A DNA stretch of 64,000 nt from JADLHS01 sp044225555. GTDB lineage: Bacteria > Verrucomicrobiota > Verrucomicrobiia > Limisphaerales > JADLHS01. The stretch lies in assembly GCA_044225555.1 (NCBI GenBank), contig JBGAIM010000012.1:62001-126000 (forward strand), read 5' to 3'. Shown in pieces: positions 57,801 to 64,000 of the stretch. Under the pieces are notes generated by a model. That model saw only the letters and a list, made by a program, of their open reading frames with translations. It made no database searches and was not told where the DNA came from. Both the position numbers and the translations under genes were made by a program. How positions within the stretch are numbered: position 1 is the stretch's first letter; every line of letters starts with the position of its first letter.

Positions 57801-60104
57801 ACCGGCAACGTCGTGGATAACTCCGCCCTCACGTTCAACATCCCGGGCAGTCTCACCGCCGCGAACCAGATCAGCGGCACGGGCAGTCTGACGGTCGAAG
57901 CCGGAACTGTTGTGTTGACCGGAAACAACTCTTACGGGGCCAGTGCCATTAACAGTTCCACGACGCTTCAAGTTGGCAGTGGTGGTGGAACCGGTTCCGT
58001 TGGCAATGGCAACATCTCCAACAACGGTACGCTGGCATACAATCGTACGGGGACTGTGACCAACACCGGCGCCATCAGTGGGACTGGTGGTTTGACAGTT
58101 CAAGGTTCTGGCACGGTTGTGCTCGCGGCAGATAACAGTTACTCCGGAAATACGACGGTGACCACCGGAACCCTGCGCGTTGGCGCGGGTGGTGCGGCCG
58201 GTTCGCTTGGTACCGCAGGATTTGTCACGCTGGCCAGCGGCGGCACAGTGGCTTTCAATCGTTCAGATGCCACCACGAATGCGCCCGCCATTGTCGGCAG
58301 CGGCACCCTGGCTCAAGTTGGCAGTGGTAAAACCGTCATCACCAATGATGCGAACAGTTACGGCGTGACTGCGGTGAGCGGCGGCACCCTGGAACTTGGC
58401 GATGGTGCAAATGCTTCGGGACTCCTCGGCACGAATGGTATCACCCTCACAACTCCCGGGGTGCTCAGCTTCAATCGTCCCGATGTCTATCTGCTCACCA
58501 ACACAGTCTCTGGCAGCGGCGGGATTCGACAGATCGGGCCGACCAATCTGCAAATAACGGCGTTGGGTGCCTTGGGCGCGGGCAACACTTTCAGCGGTGG
58601 AACGGTCATTAGCAACGCGACGCTGGAACTGGTTGCCTCCGCGACTTCGCCGACTGAATCCGGATACTTCAACGCCAATGAACGCGGCCTGGGAACGGGT
58701 CCGGTCAGCTTCTGGGGCAACGCGACCCTGCTGCTGGCGTCGCACAACGGTGGTGAAATTGCCAACGGCAACGCCCAAGGCGCGGGATTGTTCCCCAATG
58801 CCGTCAGTGTGCCCACCGGCCAATCCGGACGGATCGAACTCTTTGGCCGGGGCACGATGTCGGGCGCGGTGTCGGGAGCAGGCACCTTGGAACTCAGCGT
58901 CATGCATGTGCGCGCGGATGTAACCTCCGGCTTCACCAATTTCACCGGCCAGATCAATGTCACTCCGAATACCAACGCGATGACCGTTGTGGGCGGCATC
59001 ATACCCATCGCCGCGTTTGATTTCCGGACGGCGAACAACGCAGGTTATCCGAATGCCAGACTGCACCTGGCAGCCAACGGACTCAGCGGCGTTTCCATGT
59101 ATTCCCGCGCCGCGGCGAATGCCTCAGTGCCCCTCGGTGAATTGTCCGGCGACGAAGGCACCAGTCTGCGGTCAACGTCTGGCGGCGGTGGTTCACCCGG
59201 CGTCAACGAAACCTGGGTGGTCGGAGGTCTTAACACCGACGCCACGTTCGGGGGCACGCTGCTCGATGGCAACAGCTTTGTGAAAGTTGGAACGGGCAAG
59301 TGGAAGTTGACCGGAGTCAACGCGCATACCGGCAACACGACGATAAGCAACGGTGTCATCGTGCTGTCAACCAATTCGCTGGGGGCCAACGGGGACATCC
59401 AAGTCAGCGCCAATATCATTCTGGTCGCCCCGGCCAGGTTGGACGTCACCGAACGCACCGATGCGTCGCTCCAGCTTGGTTCCGCAGCCATCCAGACCCT
59501 GAGTGGAAACGGCAGCCTTCTTGGCAATTTGGTGGCGGGCGGCCTGGGCACAGTTTCGCCTGGCTTCTCCATTGGAGCGATTACGGTGTCCAGCAATGCC
59601 TCCTTGGTCGGGGCCGCGTACCTCGTCGAGATCAACCCGGCGGCGGCACCGAACTGCGACCGGATTGTGGCCCAAAATGTTGACCTGACTTCGACGGTCA
59701 TCACCGTCACCAACCTCGGCAACACCTTGAAATCCGGCGACACCTTCCAGATCATTCAGGCCAGCGGCACAATCTCCGGCACGCCGGCTTCGGTGACCGG
59801 CGCCTTGCCACCTGGGCCCGGGGCGAGCTGGGATCTGACCAGTCTCAACGTCGACGGCACGATCAAAGCCGTCCTGCCGCCTTCGCCGACGTTGACTAAC
59901 TCGGTCTCCGGTGGTGGCACAACCTTGGACTTTGTGTGGGATCCGGCCTACATCGGCTGGCGGCTTTACGTCCAGACCAACACCCTCTCCGTGGGTTTGG
60001 GCACAAATTGGGTGGCCATCCAAGGGACGGAAGGTACGACGAGCTACAGTGCGCCAATCGACACAAGTAGCGGCGCGGTCTTTTACCGCCTGTCCTATCC
60101 TTGA
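54834..60104 (+). CDS. Giant exported PATR (autotransporter-associated beta-strand repeat) protein
   Basis: 1756 residues with signal peptide LSMLALFTTIVNVRAQ. Many beta-helix-type repeats are seen, with recurrent TGxxxLTGANSYTGxTTVxxGTLxVG and GSGxLTKxGxGTLVL-like units; examples are STGTTTISGGTIQVGNG, NSYGASAINSSTTLQVG and NSYSGNTTVTTGTLRVG. No autotransporter barrel and no PEP-CTERM is present; the C-terminus (SVGLGTNWVAIQG...AVFYRLSYP) is a module frequent on verrucomicrobial secreted proteins. Probably a surface or extracellular fibre-like protein. Confidence 0.87.
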   Translation: MKTHLTTKAAVLSMLALFTTIVNVRAQSGTWTNLQSSVWSDATNWLNAIVATNADGAAVFSADLSTNDTANVTITVSLDPTADPTGRTIGDLTFADTDTVTLGSLGNWLINDNGVGLTLDNKTQPTVAVTVNTATGAANNLVTGWENTTLQANLTSTNALVKQGAGHLILNPSVANNLAGGMILSNGMVQLGVASTTGTANTTAVGSGPVIFRGGSLRLQNAAIPGNSPNNGGGGIPGLAVPIVVEPNQFGTLYLPPRSFPAFNGAVHGGGTLNLIVDFVRDNLGGDWSGFTGRVAIAASARGNSDLRIDSGTGRFVSDSWSNNIVSFTNNGVNSSTVFMYNMQPIGNNVHIGALEASIPGIVTIVSANTTVNAGGGNSAPFVLTVGELNTDTSFSGSFTAGAGSVGIIKVGTGNWTLNGPTVDYTGITVISNGVLQFGSGTSGTIGRSAVISNYSAVAFGRTDTTYAVTNIIDGPGVLIQRGTGRTTLSPTGGNNTYTGKTFVTNGTLAVANQTALGAAPGVYVADQVTLNGGSLAGTVTQTINNPNRGLAVGANGGGLGADGATILTVASIISGSGALTINNTGTTELTGANSLTGRLILQSGTLLLASESPLGAAPAAPAADQLTFNGGTLRSTATFAIDDSNRGLTFNAAGGTISPDAGTTLTISEPTAGAGVLTKVGAGTLVLNATGGRTGATLINQGVLAMGASGSSVSSPIAVASGATFDVSATAFTLGSGQLLTGNGSVVGSLTAGNGSTLSAGTSIGALTFANNLTLSGGATNLVEISSTTNDVINVSGNLTLSGVNTINLNLLSSLPVGTYQLIKYGGTLSGGVGNLALAGYPLSRLSAVLVHNSGTKSIDVVISGSTGVLVWQGGLDGNAWNVATTTNWLNGGNPDYFLNGDAVTFNDAGAANANVNLTGGVGPSLATVNSTTDYTFSGSGKLTGLAALDKQSANKLTILTTNDSTGTTTISGGTIQVGNGTASGSLGTGNVVDNSALTFNIPGSLTAANQISGTGSLTVEAGTVVLTGNNSYGASAINSSTTLQVGSGGGTGSVGNGNISNNGTLAYNRTGTVTNTGAISGTGGLTVQGSGTVVLAADNSYSGNTTVTTGTLRVGAGGAAGSLGTAGFVTLASGGTVAFNRSDATTNAPAIVGSGTLAQVGSGKTVITNDANSYGVTAVSGGTLELGDGANASGLLGTNGITLTTPGVLSFNRPDVYLLTNTVSGSGGIRQIGPTNLQITALGALGAGNTFSGGTVISNATLELVASATSPTESGYFNANERGLGTGPVSFWGNATLLLASHNGGEIANGNAQGAGLFPNAVSVPTGQSGRIELFGRGTMSGAVSGAGTLELSVMHVRADVTSGFTNFTGQINVTPNTNAMTVVGGIIPIAAFDFRTANNAGYPNARLHLAANGLSGVSMYSRAAANASVPLGELSGDEGTSLRSTSGGGGSPGVNETWVVGGLNTDATFGGTLLDGNSFVKVGTGKWKLTGVNAHTGNTTISNGVIVLSTNSLGANGDIQVSANIILVAPARLDVTERTDASLQLGSAAIQTLSGNGSLLGNLVAGGLGTVSPGFSIGAITVSSNASLVGAAYLVEINPAAAPNCDRIVAQNVDLTSTVITVTNLGNTLKSGDTFQIIQASGTISGTPASVTGALPPGPGASWDLTSLNVDGTIKAVLPPSPTLTNSVSGGGTTLDFVWDPAYIGWRLYVQTNTLSVGLGTNWVAIQGTEGTTSYSAPIDTSSGAVFYRLSYP

Positions 60105-60128
60105 TCCTCATCCGAGCAGTCAACGAGT

Positions 60129-60153
60129 GGGGGCGCTTCCACGCCCCCCTTTT
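60129..60153 (+). terminator. Rho-independent terminator after the PATR gene
   Basis: A 7-bp GC-rich stem (GGGGGCG 60129-60135 with CGCCCCC 60142-60148) with a six-base loop and TTTT following. Confidence 0.75.
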
Positions 60154-60169
60154 CGCGTACGAGCCAATT

Positions 60170-61021
60170 ATGACACCGGAGCGAGCAGGGCGAGCCTCTA
60201 ATCAGCTTGTTCGCTTCCGCCTAACTTGGCTGTGCGGTTTCACCTTGATAGAGCTCCTAGTGGTCATTGCGATCATCGCCATTTTGGCGTCCCTGCTGTT
60301 GCCTGCGCTGGCGAAAGCCAAAGACAAAGCTCGCCGTGTGAATTGCGCCTCGAACCTTCGCCAGTTGTATCTGGGCGTTCAACTATACGCCCAGGACTAT
60401 GCCGAAAAAATCCCACCGTGGCGGCTGGGCCAGGGGAACAACGAGGACAATATGTCCGATCCGCAGTACGCCCGGTATGCGTTCTTCGGCACTGCCGGCG
60501 GTGTGAAAGTGCCCTTCGGATTTCCACCACCGGGCTTCGAAGTCCACAATTACGGCTACCTGTATTCGCTCAAGTTCATCGGCGACGGCTCGGCGATGTT
60601 TTGCCCGGCGTTGACTTCCCGAACCTCGCCTTTCAGTGCGGCGCATTACTCGCCGCTCTTGACCACGCCGAACCCGGTTGAGTTTCCCGGAGAGAATCCC
60701 TACATCCGCTCCAGTTACCTGCACAATCCGCGTCCCATCAACGCCGGGAGTCAAATTGGCGTTCCGGTGGACACGCATCGGCGTTTTCGCAAGACCAGCC
60801 AGGTGACCGCGCGCAAGGTCTTCGGGTTGGATCTGGTCGGGCAAGCCAACAACGTCGATTCGGTCCCGCATTTCCGGGATAAAGGCTTGAACTCGCTTTT
60901 CACGGACGGCAGCGTGGTGTTCGTGAAGAGCGCCAAGGTTTGGACCATCGTGGCGATGGGCGGTTCGGTGAACACGCTCCAGCTGGAAAACCTGTGCAAC
61001 TTGATTGACGGCGGGCCCTGA
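60170..61021 (+). CDS. Large pilin-like protein with prepilin N-terminus
   Basis: 283 residues from ATG 60170. The leader ends LTWLCG, then FTLIELLVVIAIIAILASLL and LPALAKAKDKARRVNCASN, the most common prepilin start in Verrucomicrobia. HFRDKGLNSLFTDGSVVFV near the end is the H...DG motif of the group. The leader is long for a prepilin (46 residues). It is a second, divergent relative of the protein at 27088. Function unknown; nearby carbohydrate genes suggest surface attachment. Confidence 0.8.
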   Translation: MTPERAGRASNQLVRFRLTWLCGFTLIELLVVIAIIAILASLLLPALAKAKDKARRVNCASNLRQLYLGVQLYAQDYAEKIPPWRLGQGNNEDNMSDPQYARYAFFGTAGGVKVPFGFPPPGFEVHNYGYLYSLKFIGDGSAMFCPALTSRTSPFSAAHYSPLLTTPNPVEFPGENPYIRSSYLHNPRPINAGSQIGVPVDTHRRFRKTSQVTARKVFGLDLVGQANNVDSVPHFRDKGLNSLFTDGSVVFVKSAKVWTIVAMGGSVNTLQLENLCNLIDGGP

Positions 61022-61111
61022 AGCACAGCCGTGCGAACGGCGCGCTGGTTGTTCGATACTAAACGAGTTGTGTGAAGAGGAAGTGAAACGGGAACGTCCA
61101 CCAGGGATCTG

Positions 61112-63856
61112 ATGAAGAGCAAATCCAACTTTCGATTCCGTGCGGTCATGGCTTGGCTGTGCCTGGTCGCCATCGCGATGGGCGCGGCGGCAAACCATGT
61201 TTCCGCCAGTGATTCCGCGCTGGCCTGGCCGGTGGCCACCAAGGAGCAGCGGCCTTGGGCCTATTGGTGGTGGATGGGCAGCGCGGTGGACAAGGTGAAC
61301 CTCACTCGCGAACTCACGCGCTATCGCGACGCGGGCTACGGTGGTGTTCACATCATTCCGATCTACGGCGCGAAAGGTTGGGAAACCAATTACATCCGTT
61401 ACCTCTCCCCGCGCTGGATGGAGATGATGAGTTACACCGTCACCGAGGCTCGACGATTGGGGATGGACGTGGACATGACGACGGGCACCGGTTGGTGCTT
61501 TGGCGGGCCGCAGGTGACAGACCAAGATGCCAACGCCTCGGTGGTCAATCGCACCTTCAATGTCGCGGGCGGGCAACGGCTGGGCGAGAAGTTTGATCCC
61601 CATAAAACCCAGGCGCTGGTCGCATTCTCCGGCAAGGGAGAGTGCGTGGAACTCACAAGCCGCATCGCGGTCGATGGTTCTGTGGATTGGGTGGCGCCGG
61701 CGGGAGACTGGCGGGTTTATTCCATCTCGCAGAAACCTTCCGGACAGAAGGTCAAACGCCCCAGCCCCGGAGGTGAGGGATCCATGTTGAATCTGATCTA
61801 CCCGCCTGCGGTCGAGCATTTCGTGGACTGGGTGGATGCGGCGTTTGCCTCGCATCGCGGGGCCAAACCTCGCGCCCAATATCATGACTCCTACGAGTAC
61901 AAATCCGAGTGGGCCCCGGACTTCTTCGATCAATTTCAGAAGCGCCGTGGTTATCGGCTGCAAACCGAGTTGCCGGCGCTATTTGGAAATGCCACCAACG
62001 ACCACGCGGCCCGTGTGCTTTCTGATTATCGCGAGACGGTTTCGGATGTGATGCTCGAGGATGCGCTGCCTATCTGGGTCAACTGGGCGCATAAACGGGG
62101 CTTCCTCACGCGCAACGAGGCCCACGGTTCGCCCGGCAATCTACTCGACCTCTATGCGGTCGCCGACATTCCCGAGACCGAGATGTTCCACCTCGACCGC
62201 AACAAACTCATCTCCAAGTTCGCCTCCTCCGCTGCACACGTGACGGGGAAAAAACTTGTCGGTAGTGAGACCGGCACCTGGCTCGAGGAACACTTCACCG
62301 AAACCCTCGCGGGCATGAAATACCTGTTGGACGACCTTTTTCTCTCCGGGGTGAATCACGTTTTCTACCACGGCACTTGCTATTCACCCGACGAAGCCGG
62401 CTGGCCCGGTTGGTTGTTCTACGCGAGTTTCGAGATGAACCCGCGCAATTCCATCTGGCACGACGTGCCTGCTTTGAATGCCTATGTCACGCGCTGTCAA
62501 TCGGTCCTCCAGTCCGGCAAACCGGACAACGACATTCTCCTCTACTGGCCCATTCACGATTTCTGGTCGCAACCGGGCAATCGCCTGCTGCCGCACCTGA
62601 CGGTTCATGCGCGCGATTGGTTCGAGGAGCAACCCATTGGCCATGCGGCGGAACAACTCTGGAATCGCGGCTATGCCTTCGACTACATTTCGGACGGGCA
62701 GCTTGCGCAAGCCAAAGTCTCCCAAACCGGCGGGTTGGATTTATCTGGAAGCAATTATCGCGTCGTGCTCGTGCCCGCGAGCCGGCTGATGCCGATGGAC
62801 ACTCTGAAACGTCTTCTCTCGCTGGCGGAGCAGGGCGCCACAGTGATTTTCGAGAACCAGCTTCCCTCCGATGTGCCCGGTCTCGGTGATTTGAATTCTC
62901 GTCGCTCGCAATTCCAGCAACTAACGGATTCGCTCAAATTGTCAGCTTCCGGCGAGGCTGCGATTGGCAAAGGACGGGTGCTGGTTGGAAGACTGGAGGC
63001 AGCGTTGCAATCGGCCGGGGTCAGGCGGGAGACGTTGTTTGACCAACCCGGGCTCATGTGCCTACGCCGCGGTTTCGATGGCGGTCGTTACTATTTCCTG
63101 GCCAACCGAGGTCAGCAAGCCGTGAATGGCTGGGTGCCGCTGGCCATGGCGGCCCGGTCGGTTGTCCAAATGGACGCCCTGAACGGAGAAACCGGCGTTG
63201 CCACCTCGCGAACCGTCGGCGACGGAAGCTCCCAAGTTTATCTCCAACTCCAACCCGGCGAATCGGTGATCCTCCGGGCGTTCGCGGACCGAAAAGTAAG
63301 CGGTCCGGCGTGGGTTGATTGGCGCTCCACGTTGCCGCCGGTCGAACTCAATGGCTCGTGGCGACTGGAGTTCCTTTCTGGTGGGCCGACGCTGCCGCCA
63401 GCGGTTTCGACGACCCGGTTGGAATCGTGGACCGAGTTGGGCGGCGAAGGCGCGCAGAATTTTGCAGGCACGGCGCGATACTCGATAACGTTTGATGCCC
63501 CGGATGCGGAACCACGCGACTGGGAACTTTCGCTGGGGAAAGTTTGCCAGAGTGCCCGTGTGCGTTTGAACGGTCGCGACTTGGGCACGTTGATCGCACC
63601 CCCATTCCGCGTCGTCGGCCGGCTCAAACCGAAGGGCAACAAACTCGAGGTCGAAGTCACGAACGTTTCGGCCAATGCCATTCGTTACTACGACCGCGAA
63701 GGTGTGAAATGGAAAACCTTCCACGACATCAACTTCGTGAATTTGAACTATCGTCCCTTCGACGCCTCAAACTGGCCGCTGACGGACTCGGGCTTGCTCG
63801 GGCCGGTTACGTTGACCGCCGTCCAGAAGTTGAATCCCCTGGAGGTTGGTCAATGA
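61112..63856 (+). CDS. GH106-type alpha-L-rhamnosidase
   Basis: A 914-residue exported enzyme. The signal peptide is AVMAWLCLVAIAMGAAANHVSA. The catalytic part has PWAYWWWMGSAVDKVNLTREL, GGVHIIPIYGAKGW, TTGTGWCFGG, HDSYEYKSEWAPDFF, EAHGSPGNLLDLYAVADIPETE and GWLFYASFEMNPRN; PDNDILLYWPIHDFW follows. A C-terminal galactose-binding-like domain closes the protein. GH106 releases rhamnose from pectic rhamnogalacturonan. It overlaps the GH28-like gene (ATGA), so both are one transcript. Confidence 0.92.
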   Translation: MKSKSNFRFRAVMAWLCLVAIAMGAAANHVSASDSALAWPVATKEQRPWAYWWWMGSAVDKVNLTRELTRYRDAGYGGVHIIPIYGAKGWETNYIRYLSPRWMEMMSYTVTEARRLGMDVDMTTGTGWCFGGPQVTDQDANASVVNRTFNVAGGQRLGEKFDPHKTQALVAFSGKGECVELTSRIAVDGSVDWVAPAGDWRVYSISQKPSGQKVKRPSPGGEGSMLNLIYPPAVEHFVDWVDAAFASHRGAKPRAQYHDSYEYKSEWAPDFFDQFQKRRGYRLQTELPALFGNATNDHAARVLSDYRETVSDVMLEDALPIWVNWAHKRGFLTRNEAHGSPGNLLDLYAVADIPETEMFHLDRNKLISKFASSAAHVTGKKLVGSETGTWLEEHFTETLAGMKYLLDDLFLSGVNHVFYHGTCYSPDEAGWPGWLFYASFEMNPRNSIWHDVPALNAYVTRCQSVLQSGKPDNDILLYWPIHDFWSQPGNRLLPHLTVHARDWFEEQPIGHAAEQLWNRGYAFDYISDGQLAQAKVSQTGGLDLSGSNYRVVLVPASRLMPMDTLKRLLSLAEQGATVIFENQLPSDVPGLGDLNSRRSQFQQLTDSLKLSASGEAAIGKGRVLVGRLEAALQSAGVRRETLFDQPGLMCLRRGFDGGRYYFLANRGQQAVNGWVPLAMAARSVVQMDALNGETGVATSRTVGDGSSQVYLQLQPGESVILRAFADRKVSGPAWVDWRSTLPPVELNGSWRLEFLSGGPTLPPAVSTTRLESWTELGGEGAQNFAGTARYSITFDAPDAEPRDWELSLGKVCQSARVRLNGRDLGTLIAPPFRVVGRLKPKGNKLEVEVTNVSANAIRYYDREGVKWKTFHDINFVNLNYRPFDASNWPLTDSGLLGPVTLTAVQKLNPLEVGQ

Positions 63857-64000
63857 AGTGCAGCGCCAAAGCCCTGTGGTGGTGCTTTCTCGTCGTCTGT
63901 GTTTTGGGGTGTGCCCGGCCTTCGATGGTTCAAGCCGAAGCCCGCTACGTCATTTCCAAACACGGCGCGATTGGCGACGGGCGCACGGTCAACACCCCGG
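63853..64000 (+). CDS. N-terminus of a secreted GH28/pectate-lyase-fold protein (partial)
   Basis: The gene runs off the right edge. The first 49 residues show a signal peptide (ALWWCFLVVCVLGCARPSMVQA) followed by RYVISKHGAIGDGRTVNTP, the first strand of parallel beta-helix proteins of the polygalacturonase/pectate lyase superfamily. With a GH106 gene directly upstream, a rhamnogalacturonan or polygalacturonan hydrolase is likely. Confidence 0.7.
   Translation, partial: MKCSAKALWWCFLVVCVLGCARPSMVQAEARYVISKHGAIGDGRTVNTP

Noticed and set aside
56708..59755. Several long minus-strand frames opposite the PATR gene
   Set aside because: They mirror the repeat-rich, stop-poor PATR coding sequence and show no start signals or domains.
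54834..60104. Possible CRISPR or DNA tandem repeat array
   Set aside because: The repetition is at protein level (PATR units of varying length) with poor DNA identity; there are no constant repeats with unique spacers.
60383..61963. A 526-codon open frame on the minus strand
   Set aside because: It lies opposite the pilin-like gene and the start of the GH106 gene, both clearly real. The Arg/His-rich translation has no recognisable domain.

Overview
The window looks like a chromosomal segment of a Verrucomicrobia-type bacterium, most like the Pedosphaera/Limisphaerales group; this lineage call is an inference. It rests on the gene mix: a planctomycete/verrucomicrobial-type c-type cytochrome, several prepilin-like proteins with the FTLIELLVVIAIIAIL start, a PEP-CTERM protein, a giant autotransporter-associated beta-strand repeat (PATR) protein, a two-component-regulator-propeller kinase and pectin-directed glycoside hydrolases. 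GC content is high, genes are densely packed, and stop/start overlaps of the ATGA type are frequent. I saw no rRNA, tRNA, CRISPR array, transposase or prophage.

Layout. 1-9.9 kb (+): end of an unknown membrane protein, dnaG, a cytochrome on the opposite strand, a CbiX-like protein, an oxidoreductase, a SIMPL protein, then tyrA - SUFU-domain gene - aroA - cmk - plsC. 9.9-17.1 kb (-): one long run of overlapping genes: a compact pseudopilus machine (GspE-like ATPase, two GspF-like platform proteins, I-, J- and K-like pseudopilins), a small membrane protein, cysS, tmk and a DUF4404 gene. 17.3-24.9 kb (+): arsenate-reductase-fold phosphatase, HU, ketopantoate reductase, secreted propeller proteins, a GH53 galactanase, gltX and an unknown gene. 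25-28 kb: a membrane protein, a polysaccharide deacetylase and a large pilin-like protein. 28-43.5 kb: a surface-glycan locus with gmd and fcl (GDP-L-fucose synthesis), two GT2 enzymes, three GT-C-type membrane transferases, a methyltransferase and an LTA-synthase-like sulfatase-fold enzyme. 43.7-47.3 kb: two tandem short pilins and an ABC-2 transporter with a TPR partner. 47.3-49.6 kb: hisB and an ECF sigma/anti-sigma/secreted-protein trio. 49.6-64 kb: esterase, propeller sensor kinase plus NarL-type regulator, PATR protein, large pilin, GH106 and the start of a GH28-like gene, which together resemble a plant-pectin utilisation region.

The most notable points are these. (1) Two normally indispensable genes, aroA and gltX, each carry a short internal deletion that also shifts the frame. 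(2) A 51-base palindromic element sits in frame inside aroA, and a second GC-rich palindrome family occurs both between genes (as an inverted pair) and in frame inside cysS. (3) The two tandem pilin genes share a duplicated sigma-54-like promoter and a 5' leader with a stem that is kept by a compensatory base-pair change. (4) A minimal E-F-F-I-J-K pseudopilus operon has a very short K-like subunit and no secretin nearby.

Functional links between neighbours are inferred from order, overlap and family knowledge; no database search was run.
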